Below are positions 11,490 through 22,919 of a stretch of 64,000 bases of DNA, one piece after another. Source of the DNA: Selaginella tamariscina (lineage: Eukaryota; Streptophyta; Lycopodiopsida; Selaginellales; Selaginellaceae). The notes under the pieces are model-generated. The model saw only the letters and a program-made list of their open reading frames with translations. It was not told the origin of the DNA and did not search any database. How positions within the stretch are numbered: position 1 is the first letter of the stretch; every line of letters begins with the position of its first letter. Where the stretch lies: contig PUQB01000406.1 of assembly GCA_003024785.1 (NCBI GenBank), positions 67,001-131,000 on the forward strand, written 5' to 3'. A program made the position numbers and the translations under genes.

Positions 11490-12480
11490 ATCCTGACGTT
11501 GCAAGTTCCTCTTCCTCCAGTTCCCGTCCAGACTACAACCTGTTCACCATACAGGATGGACTCCTGTACCGGGAAGGTCTCCTGTACGTTCCTGTTGGTA
11601 TTTCTAGGACTCGTGTGGTACAGGATTGTCATGATACCCCGGCTACAGGACATTTTGGTGTGGCCAAGACAGTGGAGTTGGTGACTCGCAACTATTGGTG
11701 GCCTGGGTTGCGAGGTTTTGTGGAGAGGTTTGTACGGAGTTGTGACACTTGTAGCAGGTCGAAGATGCCTCATCATGCACCCTCTGGTCTTCTTCGTCCT
11801 CTTCCTGTTCCGTCTGCTCCTTGGAGATCCATTTCTATGGATTTCCTCACAGATCTTCCTCCTTCTCGTGGATTTGATGCAGTTCTTGTGGTGGTTGACC
11901 GTTTCACCAAGCAGGCTCATTTCCTACCCTGCAACAAGACAGCTACAGGTCAGACAACTGCCGAGTTGGTGATCCGCGAGGTGTTCCGACATCATGGTCT
12001 TCCTGAGAGCATTGTTTCGATCGAGGTCCACAATTCATGTCCAAGTTTTGGCGAGAGCTTCTTCGGAGTCCTACAGGTTAAAGCGGATCTTTCTTCAGGA
12101 TATCACCCAACAAACCGATGGGCAGTCCGAACCACAATTCAGACCTTAGAACAGTATCTTCGTTGCTTCATCAGTTACCAGCAGGACAACTGGTTGGACC
12201 TCTTCCAATGGCGGAGTTTGCCTACAACAACTCCATCCACGCATCTACAGGACAGACACCTTTTTTGCTCTTACAGGCCACCATCCACGTTTTGACTTTG
12301 CTCCTCCCGCTTCTCCTTCTTCCGCTCCTGCAGTACAGGATCGTCTTCAGCATCTTCGGCAGGTACAGGATGATCTCCAGGTTCATCTTCAACAGGCACA
12401 GGAACGATACAAGCATCATGCTGATGCTCACCGTCAGCCGGCACCTGCATACAAGATTGGTGATCTCGTGTGGCTTCTTC
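11490..12480 (+). pseudogene. B1 integrase region
   Basis: The HHCC zinc-binding part lies near 11640-11760 (GHFGVAKTVELV, then CDTCSRSK). The catalytic core follows with [12 protein letters not shown] and [15 protein letters not shown] near 11835-11930. The last part of the core is the YNNSIHASTGQTPF region near 12215-12270. It matches gypsy integrases. Confidence 0.85.
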
Positions 12481-12689
12481 GTCGACACATTCGCACCAAC
12501 AGGCCTTCTTCTAAGTTGGATTTTCAACGATTGGGCCCTTATAGGATCGTGGCGGAGGTAAATCCTGTAGCTTTCCGACTCGAGTTACCATCCACGGTGA
12601 AACTTCATCCTGTGTTTCACACCTCTTTGTTGGAGCCGTATCATCCTTCTTCTCTTCCCGGTCGTGTTTCTTCTCCTCCCCCTCCTGTG

Positions 12690-12907
12690 GTCATTGACAC
12701 TGAACCTGAGTACGAAGTTGCAGCCATCCTTGACTCTCGTCTTCATCGTCACCAACTCCAATACTTGGTGGATTGGAAAGGGTACCTGCCTACTGATCGC
12801 ACTTGGGAACCTGCATCCAACTTACTCCATGCTTCTTCCAAGGTTGCTGCCTTCCATCGGCATTATCCTGCTAAACCAGGTCCCAAGACTCGTGGAACTC
12901 GTCTTTA
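12690..12907 (+). pseudogene. B1 chromodomain
   Basis: EYEVAAILDSRLHRHQLQY followed by LVDWKGYLPTDRTWEPASNL is a chromodomain at the C-terminal end of the integrase region. It has the aromatic residues (Y, W, W) expected for binding methylated histone tails. In chromoviruses this domain is known to steer integration toward heterochromatin. It ends at TAG just before the purine tract and right LTR. Confidence 0.85.
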
Positions 12908-12919
12908 GGGAGGAGGTGC

Positions 12920-13556
12920 TGTCACGACCCGATACAGAATACAGGATTCCGGATACAGGACATGGGTTGCAGGACTTTCCTACAGGATTCCGGATACAGG
13001 ATATGGGTTGCAGGACTTTCCTACAGGATATTCCTACCAGGATTCCGGACACAGGATTCGGTTGCAGGATATTCCTACAGGATATATGCCACAGGATATG
13101 CCTAGAGGATAAGGGACATGTGGACTCATCTTAGCCTCTGCATGCATGCAATCACTTTTGCATGCATGCAACCACTTTTAGCACTCATGCCTAGATTAGC
13201 TCTTGGAGTTGTGAGCATAAAAGCTCCGACCTAATTGTTGTACAATCAGTTACTATCAACACCAGTCTTACTACGATCAATCTCGTCTTGTCTTGTTCTT
13301 GTCTTGTTTCCTGTCCTGTTCCTGTTCGCTCCTGTTTCCTGTCCTGCTCCTGGATCCTGTCCTGCTCCGGGATCCTGTCCTGTTCCTGTCTTGTTTGGAT
13401 CTTCCTGCGCTTTCCTGTCTTGCTCCCGGATCCTATCCTGATCCTGTCTTGCTCCTAGATCCGTCCTGTTCCTATTCCTAGTTCCTGTCCTGCTCTCGGT
13501 CCTGTTCCTGAGTCTTGGAATCCTTCTCTTCCTGGTTCCTGGATCGTGGCTTGACA
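12920..13556 (+). repeat. Shared LTR: right LTR of B1, left end of B2
   Basis: 637 bp and nearly identical to 7195-7846. Immediately after its final CA the sequence enters gag of the second B copy (CCTTGCTGGAGCG, equal to about 8306 in B1). It therefore serves both copies in an LTR-inside-LTR-inside-LTR array. Confidence 0.85.
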
Positions 13557-14166
13557 CCTTGCTGGAGCGTGACGACCCATTGATGGAGGACTTTGAAGGT
13601 TTCGTGGCTGCCTTTAAAGCTTGTTTTGGAGATCCTGATAAGTACCATTTTGCATGCACAAAGTTTCGGAGACTCACACAAGGATCCAGACCAGCTTCAG
13701 TTTATGCATCCGAATTCCAGCAATTGTGTACGAACATTCCATGGGACGAGACTGCATTGATTGAACACTTTTGTTTTGGGCTGAGGGATGATGTGAAGGA
13801 CCTTCTCCTTACATTACCGGATGCTGAAACGTTAACGGAGATTATGCAACAGGCCGTTTGCTGCGACAACCGTTTGTTTGAGCGCCGTCAGGAAAAATTC
13901 CGTCAGCAGTTCCTGCCAACCAATCCTGTAGCCGTAGCACATGTTCCTACGACACCTTCTGGAGCAGTTCCTATGGAGGTTAACAAATCCAAGCGTGGCC
14001 CACTTTCAACTGCTGAGAAGCAACGTCGTCGAGGTGAGAACCTATGCTTGTATTGTGGTGCAGCAGGACACAAGGTGGCGGAATGTCCTAATAAAGCCAG
14101 AAAGTTCAAGACGCGTGAAGTCGAAGCTGAAGTTCAGTCGGAAAACTTCAATGTCCACTTCGTCTA
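13557..14166 (+). pseudogene. B2 gag part
   Basis: Starts directly at the LTR border inside the gag capsid region (LLERDDPLMEDFEGF). It contains the zinc knuckle CLYCGAAGHKVAEC near 14047-14088. It is parallel to 8306-8910 in B1. Confidence 0.8.
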
Positions 14167-14178
14167 GGAGCCGCGAAG

Positions 14179-14600
14179 TTGGACGTAGGTGCAGGCTCCA
14201 TTGGTGCTGCTCATACCATTCCATCACTCAAGTTTCCTGTACACATTCGCCTCAATAACCGAGAGCTCAAGGAGTTTGCCTTGTTAGACACTGGTGCAAA
14301 TGCATGTTTCATGGATGACACTTTTGCAGCTCAGCATGGCATTCCGGTGGTGAAGTTGAAGCGTGCAGTTCCTGTAGAGGTGGCCGATGGTCGTTTGATT
14401 GCTTCTGGCACAGTTACCCACGCTACCACACCTCTCTCTTGCAATCATAGTGCATTCAACTGTTCGATTTCCTTCAACTTGATCAAGACTCGGTCGACTC
14501 CCATCATTTTTGGCATGTCATGATTCGTTGTTGCAAATCCGCAGATCGACTGGAAGTCTAGGACGCTCATGTTTTCCTCTCTAGTAGCCAGGATCAATCA
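14179..14600 (+). pseudogene. B2 protease region
   Basis: Carries LLDTGANACFMDD near 14283-14321 and RSTPIIFGM near 14494-14520. It corresponds to 8925-9340 of B1. Confidence 0.75.
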
Positions 14601-15129
14601 TGTACCTTCCTGCATGCAGGATACATCCTTGGTGTCTGAGGCAATACAAGCTACAGGATTAACCATGCCTGTTCCTGTACCAGTGTTGAAGACTCCTCCT
14701 CGACAGAATTCACCTCATGTTAGTTCCTCAGCACATCCGCAGGCTCTCTCCACTCTTGTAAGTCCATAGATTCTTATACATGGTTCTTCCAATCCTGTAC
14801 CAGTGTCGAAGGTTCCTCCTCAATAGGATTCACCTCCGTTGGTTCGTTAGCACACTCACAGGCTCTCCTCACTCCTGTGCATCCACGGACTTCTGTACAG
14901 AATTCTTCCAATCCTATACACTTGTCAACATCCACATCTGTTTCTCCCAATCCTGCCTCTTTTCATTACTCTGTTTCTGTTCCACCCCCAAGATCCTTCC
15001 TCTTTTTCAGTCACAGCTCCCTCTTTCTCTCTCCGAGTTTACCACTACCATGCATGAACTTGCCACTGATCCTGCTCCTTTCCACCTTTTTGCCTTTCAA
15101 GTAACTCCTACGTCTCTTCTACCTTTCCT

Positions 15130-15753
15130 GTGTTTGACTCTCCTGTTTTTCAATCTCCTTCTCCTGCCTCTGTTCCTTCTCCTCCTTCTTCCCTACCATC
15201 CAAGTATCACTCCTTTCAGGACGTTTTTGACAAGCACAAGGCTGCAGTTCTTCCTGTTCACAGGTCCTACGACTGTCCTATTGATCTTGCGGAAGGAAAG
15301 ACTCCACCGTTCGGACCGATTTACGCATTGTCACCCACAGAGTTGGAGGTTCGCCAGTACATTGAGGACAACTTGGCATCCGGCTTCATTCGTCACTCAA
15401 AGTCCCCTGCAGGAGCGCCTATCTTCTTTGTCAAGAAGAAGGATGGGAGCTTACGTTTGGTTGTGGACTACAGGGGTTTGAATCAAGCTACCATTCGGAA
15501 TCGGTACCCGTTGCCATTGATCCCAGAACTTCTCGATCGGCTGCGAGGAGCAAAGGTGTTCACAAAGATCGACTTACGAGGGGCCTACAACCTTGTATGG
15601 ATTCGTCCCGGCGATGAGTGGAAGACTGCCTTTCGTACAAGGTATGGACACTTCGAGTACACGGTGATGCCTTTCGGCCTTACCAATGCCCCAGCCGTGT
15701 TCCAAACATATGGTGAACGACATCTTTCGTGACTTCTTGGACCAGTTTGTGGT
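15130..15753 (+). pseudogene. B2 reverse transcriptase, first part
   Basis: Holds the RT start ([20 protein letters not shown] near 15427-15486, then [14 protein letters not shown] and [19 protein letters not shown]). It continues to the fingers/palm words [14 protein letters not shown]. It stops at the target duplication of the inserted large LTR unit. Confidence 0.85.
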
Positions 15754-15841
15754 TGTCATAGTTTTTACTATGACTCAACCCTTTACTTTGGACGTTGACT
15801 GTTGTTACTACTGTATATGTTGATAAGCCCTAGGTGTAGAA

Positions 15842-15847
15842 NNNNNN
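15842..15847. other. Assembly gap (six N)
   Basis: Six undetermined bases inside the LTR-like unit. The true length of missing sequence is unknown. Confidence 0.95.
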
Positions 15848-17228
15848 AACAGGCCCGCTTAAATCCTATCTAGTGATGGTCCGACCGGGTGTCATTAGGT
15901 ATTTGCAAGAAACTCTGGGCGAAGCTAGCACTTCCATCTAGAAAACTCTACTTGGTTTTCCGTGTCCCGGTTGGATTAATGGCTAGTTCCGGTGAATTCG
16001 GCATGTCGAATATGCTTAGAAATACCCCCAGGTTTGACAGGTTAGGGTTTAGGGGTCGATGGATAACTCACCAAGTATGTTCCCTCTGGGAATGAGATTT
16101 CAGTGCTAGCCCACTTATGTAAACAGGAAACCAGGGGGGGGGGGCCTCTGTCACATAATAAGGTAGTTGTAGGAGTGAAGGTTCCTGGGTTCATGACTGA
16201 GCTCGTTCTCTTCTCCCAGTGCAAGCTCTAGCTTGTGTCGTCAAGGCACAACCCCTGTTGTGCCGTCCTAAACTTCCAGATGCCAGGGGTACGTCCCACC
16301 TTCGGGGTAGCTTACCCTTAACGTTGGCGAATCCATGCCTGGGAGGTCTTGTCGGAATGCACGTTCCAAGAGGCTGAGGTTGAGGCTTGTCTCCAGCCTC
16401 CTCCTCCACGTCAAGCTAGGTGTAGCACTCACGGCCAAGCAAGGCACATCCATGTCCTTGTTCAAACTGTGAGCGTGGGATCTTGTTTGACAGGTTCATG
16501 TTACTTAGTTCTGAGGGTTCATTGAGGGGTTCTAGAGTCGGCATTTAGGAGCCACGTTGTGGCACTTGGTGCAACTCTTGAATCGAAGGGCTATGGCATG
16601 ATAGCCCACATCGGGAAGACAGTGTCACATGGAGATGTGACACTGGGCTAAATGTCACATGGTACAACGCCTGAGGCACGCCCTTTGGGGTTTGTCATGG
16701 GTTTGTTGCCAAGGGGTTGGATACTCTAGCCAAGGCATGCTTGTGCTTGCACTAGGTGCTAAGCCTTGGGCATCTGCTCAAGGGAGGTTAGGTCTCGTAA
16801 CTAGGTGTGCTTTGGCACAACTTGCTAGGGGAGTGTTCTCTTGGAATCCAAGGTTGAACAACCTAAGCTCATTAAGAAGCCCTTTCATGAGGCACTTGCA
16901 AGGTCATGTGCTTAGGGTTATCCCAAACCTAGCCTTAGGAGTTTGCTTAGCAGGACACTCGTGTTCGCCTATGGCACACACTCGTGTCCTCATTAAGTAC
17001 TAGCTCTAGGTCTAGGGTATAACTTGGCCACTCAAACCCTTAAGGGTTAGTCCGTGGTTCAGGGTACCCCTTGTCGCCCTAAAGGGGTTGTACTCCCGGA
17101 TGAGGGTGATTCCTCAAGGGGTAAGTGACGATGCCTTAACTCTGTCTAGGGGTGTATGTGGAACACATGTCTCCTTGATGGGGGTTAGGGCATGAGCCTG
17201 TCTAGGTCTTCTAGGGCAAGACCTTAAG

Positions 17229-17365
17229 TCAACTAGGGTTATCCCTCAAGGGTTTAAGGGCAGACACTCTAGGGAGACTTAGGCTAAACCCTAAATCAAC
17301 TAGGGTTATCCCTCAAGGGTTTTGGGGGTAGACACTCTAGGGAGACTTAGGCTAAACCCTAAGTC
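17229..17365 (+). repeat. 67-bp tandem duplication
   Basis: Two head-to-tail copies start TCAACTAGGGTTATCCCTC at 17229 and 17296. Each runs through GACACTCTAGGGAGACTTAG and CTAAACCCTAA. They lie inside the 1.76-kb LTR-like unit. Confidence 0.8.
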
Positions 17366-17519
17366 TCATGTCCACTTGGGCATTAGAGTCTAACCCTAGG
17401 GGTCGTTGGGGTTGTTCTGGGAAACTAGCGTTGCTCACACAGGGTGACGACGCCAATGGCCACCTGGCAGCCACGTGACGCCACGTGTTGGCCCTTTGGG
17501 TTAAAACTCTGACAGTGGT

Positions 17520-18781
17520 GATCTACCTCAACGACATTTTGATTTTCTCCAAGGACCAGGCGGCACATGACAAGTATGTATGGTTGTTCTACAACGGCTT
17601 TGTGAGCATGGCCTGTATGCGAAGTTGAAGAAGTGTTTTTTTTCGATAGGGATTCTGTGGAGTTCTTGGGCTACATCGTCTCTCCTGCTGGCGTTTCCAT
17701 GGACATGCACAAGGTGAAGACCATCGTGAGTGGGAGAGGCCCAAGTCTGTACGAGATGTACAATGTTTCCTTGGCTTTGCAAACTTCTACAGGCGATTCA
17801 TACAGGACTTCTCCAAGCGTGTACTTCCACTCACGGAACTCACCAAGCGCACAGAGGTTTTCTCTTGGTCCGACAAGGTGGAACATGCATTCACAACACT
17901 CAAGGCACCTTCACGACAACTCCGATTTTAGCACATCCTGATCCTTCTTGTCCTTTCTTCATTGAAGCAGATGCCTCGGATTTTGCAGTAGGATCCGTCC
18001 TATCGCAAGTTGGAGAGGACAAAGTTGCTTCATCCTGTAGCTTTTCACTCTCGTAAGTTCTTGTCGGCGGAGATCAATTACGAGATCATGACAAGGACTC
18101 AAGGCCATTGTGGATTCGTTTGAGGAGTGGCGGCATTTCCTAGAAGGTGCTGCACATCCTGTACAAATTCTTACGGATCACAAGAACCTGGAGTACTTTT
18201 CAAACGGCTCGAGTTCTCAGTCGGCGACAGGCTAGGTGGGCGGAGTTCCTATCACGTTTTGACTTCGTCATCGTCTACAGGCCCGGCTTTCGGAATGGCA
18301 AAGCGGACGCATTGTCTAGGCGCTCTTACCTTGCACCAAGCCCGGGCGATCCTGCATTTGACTGTCAAAGGCAAGTGTTGTTGGGTCCTGATCGATTCCG
18401 GCTTGCGGCACTGCAGGTTCATCAGGCTCTAGTAAATTCAACACTCCTACAAGACGTCCGTTCGCAGTTGGCTACAGACGACTTGGCAAAGAATGTGTTC
18501 TCACACATTCATCCTGACGTTGCAAGTTCCTCTTCCTCCAGTTCCCGTCCAGACTACAACCTGTTCACCATACAGGATGGACTCCTATATCGGGAAGGTC
18601 TCATGTACGTTCCTGTTGGTGTTTGCAGGACTCGTGTGGTACAGGATTGTCATGATACCCCGGCTAAAGGACATTTTGGTGTGGCCAAGACAGTTGAGTT
18701 GGTGACTCGCAACTATTGGTGGCCTGGGTTGCGAGGTTTTGTGGAGAGGTTTGTACGAAGTTGTGACACTTGTAACAGGTC
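17520..18781 (+). pseudogene. B2 RT thumb, RNase H and integrase start
   Basis: Resumes at the catalytic YLDD-equivalent region right after the target duplication. It continues with [16 protein letters not shown] near 17655-17700, RNase H ([18 protein letters not shown] near 17955-18010, [10 protein letters not shown]) and GKADALSRR. The integrase zinc region (GHFGVAKTVELV, CDTCNR) follows up to 18780, where element D is inserted. Confidence 0.85.
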
Positions 18782-19317
18782 TGTTAACATAGAAAACTTT
18801 CCTGTGTGCAGAAAACACTGTTCAAGCGCAGGAAAAGCTTTGCACGTTAAAGTGTAGGGATTTCGTCCAATAGAGAGCTCTAGATATATACTTATTCGTC
18901 TCTAAGGTCAAGGATAGGATTTTGCTTTGGCCATTGCCATGTATAAGCATTCACAATACCCATAAATATGCACTTGCATTACTATATGAATACAAAGAGA
19001 TAGCAAGTGTGGAGACTTACTTCTCTCCCTAAGATACTCTCTCTCTCATGCATTGCTCTCCATAGCCTTCATAGCCTTCATAGTCTCTCTCTTCTTGCCC
19101 TTCCTTGCCCTAACCGAATCCTGTCCTCCTCCAACCGTCATAACTGTCTGCTTCCTGCAACCGTAGGATCCTTCCTACCCTGTAGGATTTTTCCTACTGC
19201 GTAGGATTTTCCTGTACACAGGATATTTCCTACTACTACTTTCCTACAAGTTATTCCTCCACCGTAGGAAAGTCCTATGTATGCAGTTCCTACATGCTAT
19301 ATTTTTGGCCTCTAACA
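18782..19317 (-). repeat. LTR of D (3' LTR in element orientation)
   Basis: 536 bp. In plus reading it starts TGTTAACATAG and ends GCCTCTAACA. It holds repeated CCTAC...GTAGGA words and TCTCTCTCTC. It matches 27315-27852 almost throughout. Confidence 0.88.
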
Positions 19318-19347
19318 CTATTCCCCACCTTAAGATTTGCAGTGTCC

Positions 19348-21500
19348 TCACTGCACCTGTCCTGCACCCTCATTCTCCTGCGGCTCCTCAGGATACTCTG
19401 TCTCATATTCCTCCTTGTACCTCACAAACTCTGCCTTTACCTTCTCCATTTCCTGTGCCATGGATGCCACCTGCAGTCGGAGACCCTGGTTCTCCATCTG
19501 CAGTCGTTGAAGTTCCTCTCCCAGCACCGTCAGTAATGCTCCTCCCTGTCGGAGTTCTTCCTGTGTCTTGACTATCTTCTGCGCCATCGGCATAGGTTCT
19601 GAAACACTCACCGACTTGCTCTCAAGAACCGTAGGACTAGGAGTCCTTGCCTTCACCGGTCGTGCTCCTATCCTACTAACCGTAGCCTGCATGGTGTTGA
19701 TCTTCGGCATTACCACTGCCTCCACCGCTTCTGCAATCAACCTGCGAATTTCTGCTCTGTCCTTCACTGTGTAGCCCATATTCACAAACTGGTTGTACAA
19801 TGCTGAAGCCAACTGTGGTACGTCCTGCGATGCTGAACTCACCTTCGCCGATTTGTCCAGTATCTCCTGCTGCATACGAGACAAAACCTGCGCCAGCTGT
19901 ACCTCAACCTCCATAGGCACTTCCTCCTGTCTGAAGGATTTCCGCCGCTTACCACCGTCCATGAATCCCTGGTTCCATAAACTCTGTTGCCATTTCTTCC
20001 GCCGCCGCTTCGTAGCCATGAGTCATTCCCCCACCTACGTGATGCATAGGATACCCTCCTCGTGCAAACGTACCTCTTCCTCTGGAGAATGCCCTGCCGC
20101 TCCACGGTTGAACCATGGCTGCCGTGTCATTGGAACACGTCCCATACCTTCACTTGGTGATTGATCTTGCCCCGTTGGTAACTGCAACAAAACTGCAGTT
20201 GCCTCCTCAACTGTTCCTGGAATATCCCCGGGAATCTCCTTTCCCTTATTCCCTAACGGCTCCGGTGACAACTCCACCGATTTCCCTTTCTCCATTGTTG
20301 GTAACTCCTCCTTCGTCACCTCCCGCAACTCAGGCGACTTCTCTTCCTTATTGTGTTCACCAGACGTTCTATCCTGCGACTGTTCTTTCGACTTTCCTCT
20401 GCTACCTTCGTCTGAGTCGCTGGTACTTGTTCATGTGGCTTCTCTAGCTCCATTTGTACCACTTCCTCCAACGTCTTCTTCTCCGGACGCTGTCCCACCT
20501 TCTGCGGCTCTCTGGTTTTCAGCGGCTTCACCCTCAAAACCTGTTCCGTATGCTCTTCCTCCTCCTCTTCTCCTGTTCCTGTTGAATCCTCATCATCCAA
20601 ATGGATGCTCTCCGTCGCGGGCTTCGTCTTTCCCTTCCGCACGGACTTCCGCATCGGCATCACTCGTGATATCTTTTGCTTCTTCCCCGGTGGTGTCTTC
20701 ATCACCTTACTGGTACTCTCCTGACGCTTCCCACTAGTCACTTCCTGTACCTTCTTTCCTATCACCTGTTCTGAGGTGTGAGCACCTTCTGCAACTTACT
20801 AGCATACTCCTGCTCCTCAACTTCCTCTCCACACTCCATCACATGATTCACAAGTGTCTGTATCCACGCCAATGCCATCATCGGAGACTCCTTCTGCTGT
20901 ATCTCCTTCTCCTGAGCAGTAAAAACATACTCACCCAGTTTCCTGAGGAGATAACGTGCAACTCCTGCACACTTCCCCGTCTTAAGTGCGTCATACAGCG
21001 ACATAACTGTCTTTGAAGCTGTGGTGGAAGAAAGTCTGAACTCAAAAGAGTTCACCAAAAATTTACCACAAGCTCCACTTCTTCCTCCAAATCGCCACAC
21101 GCAAGCCAAGCTTGCTATTGTATTGCCTCCCCTCTTTCAGATAGATATCTAGATTCTTCTTATCTACCTCTAGCTCTCCTTCTCCTAATGGCAGCCGGAA
21201 TATCTCCGCGATTGCCTTCTCATTAATCAACATCCTTCTCCCTTCGGCATATGCAACGAAGTTATCCCCAATCATCTTTTCTGCCATCATGATGAAATGA
21301 TAGCACTGTAGCGCATCAGGATTTACCTGCGCCAGAAGGTGAGCGTACTTCTCAAGACCCAATCCCTGAGAGCGTTCTCCAGCTCCGGATTGATCTCCCA
21401 TCCCGTCAACATGACTGTAAAATGGCCACATGCCAGATCCTCAGCCGCCTTATGCAGAGATCGGCAATTTTTCACCACAAGAGTATTCTTCCCTCCTGCC
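19348..21500 (-). pseudogene. D extra coding region after integrase
   Basis: Sense-strand open stretches lie between integrase and the 3' LTR. The first part (about 21430-21060) has a compact hydrophobic domain (LLAQVNPDALQCYHFIMMAE, then INEKAIAEIFRLPLGEGEL). That is reminiscent of the plant-transposon-type domains found after pol in some Tat/Athila relatives. The middle part (20765-20320) is highly charged, with Lys/Glu runs. The last part (20019-19348) starts MATKRRRKKW and ends in a strong coiled coil (ELQRLQMENQGLRLQVASM). No signal peptide or membrane pattern is obvious, so an envelope role is not supported. The function is unknown. Confidence 0.55.
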
Positions 21501-21559
21501 ATATCCGCGAAGAAAGAAGCTACAAACCCTAGATCTAGGTTTGGCGCTGATTTCCAAGT

Positions 21560-22900
21560 GTATTGGAATATTCGTATAGAATATATCTCAACGTCTATAA
21601 ATGATACTTCATACCTCCTCAACTTATTTATGTTTACCCTTTCCTGCATTCCGTCTCCTGTTAGGGTTTCAACATTTACCACACCTTCCTCACTTATCTC
21701 CTTGACTTTGAATGGACCTAACCATTTCATTTTTAATTTATTGTGGTTTATCAACACTTCCTCTATACCACAAGACCAAATCTCCTTCTCTTATATCATG
21801 CTTCTTCCTTTTCCTATTGTACCAGGCTCTCCTTCTTTTCTGAATTGCCTGTACAGTCCATAAAGCATGTAATCTTATCTCATCCAGTTTTTCTAAATCC
21901 TGTAACCTACGTTGTAAGGATTCTTGCTCACCTAAATTATGCTTTACAGCAATCCTTAAAGATGGCACAATATATTCAACAGGAGTTATTGCCTCAAGTC
22001 CATATGCTAACTTAAAAGGCGTCATTCCTGTTACAACCTTATAGGCTGTTCTGTAAGCCCACAAGACTTCAGGAAGTCTTTCATCCCAGTCTTTTCCATT
22101 TTCCTGAATCACTTTCCTTAAAACATTCTTAAGGACTTTATTTGTAGATTCAGCTTGACCATTCCCTTGAGGATAATAAGGTGTAGATTTTATGTTTTAT
22201 AACAAATTCTTCCATAAGTGTTTGAATTGTTTCATTAATAAAGTGTTTTCCTCTATCACTTATGATTTCCTTAGGAATTCCATACCGTACTATAATCATA
22301 TTATATATAGCACGGGCTGTATTATAAGCATCAGCTTTCCTCATAGGTTCTGCTTCTACCCACTTAGTCATATAATCCGTAAGTACCAGAATATATTGAT
22401 TCCTTTTTGTACTCAGGATTTATAGGTCCTATAAAATCCATTCCCCACCTTTGAAAAGGTTCTAGTGGTAGGATAGGATTTAAAGGATATACCTGTTTCT
22501 TAGGTGGTATATGTGCTCTTTGACACTTATCACATTTCCTACAGAAATCTCCTACATCCTTCCATAATGTAGGCCACCATAACCCAGCCTGTAATATTTT
22601 CCTTGCAGTTATTTCCTCTGCAAAATGCCCTCCTGCTAGACCCGCATGGGCCTCTTTCAGGATATCCATAACCTCAAAAGGTTCCACCCAACGTCTTAAC
22701 ACTCCATCCTGACCCGTCTTATATAACTTTCCTCCCACCAAAGAATAACGTCGTGTCCTCACGACAAATAACTTTTTCTGATCATTAGTCTCATAGGATG
22801 GTGGAACTAGTCCAGTCGACAAATAAACTTTTATATCCTCCATCCATGTAGGAGGAATATGCACATGAAACAAGTGTGCATCAGGAAAGTCATCCATATA
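21560..22900 (-). pseudogene. D integrase region
   Basis: The zinc-binding part (HAGLAGGHFAEEITARKIL, then CRKCDKCQRAHIPP) lies near 22660-22510. The core (WGMDFIGPINP, MTKWVEAEP, YGIPKEIISDRGKHF) lies near 22440-22240. The C-terminal part (AYRTAYKVVTGMTPFKLAYG near 22060-22000, then KWLGPFKVKEI near 21725) follows. No chromodomain is seen, so D is not a chromovirus. Confidence 0.83.
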
Positions 22901-22919
22901 CTGGATTGGAACTTCTCCT

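Larger units (their letters stand above)
7195..13556 (+). mobile_element. Ty3/gypsy chromovirus B1
   Basis: A 6.36-kb element with LTRs at 7195-7846 and 12920-13556 (TGTCACGACC to GGCTTGACA) that look about 98% alike, so the insertion is fairly recent. A purine tract (AGGGAGGAGG) precedes the right LTR. The inside holds gag with a CCHC knuckle, aspartic protease, a Pro/Ser-rich spacer, RT with YLDD, RNase H, integrase and a C-terminal chromodomain. This order defines chromoviruses. The reading frame is interrupted a handful of times. The left flank is element A2 and the right flank is the inside of a second B copy, so no flanking target duplication is seen. Confidence 0.9.
15754..17514 (+). 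mobile_element. 1.76-kb LTR-like unit (solo LTR or non-autonomous LTR element)
   Basis: Starts TGTCATAG and ends CTCTGACA, the TG...CA ends of an LTR with short inverted termini. It is flanked by a perfect 5-bp target duplication, GTGGT (15749-15753 and 17515-17519). The surrounding RT sequence would be continuous without it. It holds no convincing protein and contains a 67-bp tandem duplication (17229-17365). A diverged, inverted copy with its own duplication lies at 46262-48767. Two insertions with proper target duplications show that this is a real mobile family. Its internal and coding partner is not in this window. Confidence 0.8.

Noticed and set aside
16191-17003. Open frames of 60-114 codons inside the 1.76-kb LTR-like unit
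   Set aside because: They lie on both strands, match no domain, span repeats and are absent from the diverged copy. They look accidental.
17229-17400. AACCCTAA words as telomere-repeat remnants
   Set aside because: They occur as isolated words within a 67-bp tandem duplication, not as a head-to-tail 7-bp array.
19348-21757. Envelope protein in element D
   Set aside because: The extra region has the right place for an envelope gene, but I see no signal peptide, membrane segment or cysteine pattern. It is charged and coiled-coil instead.
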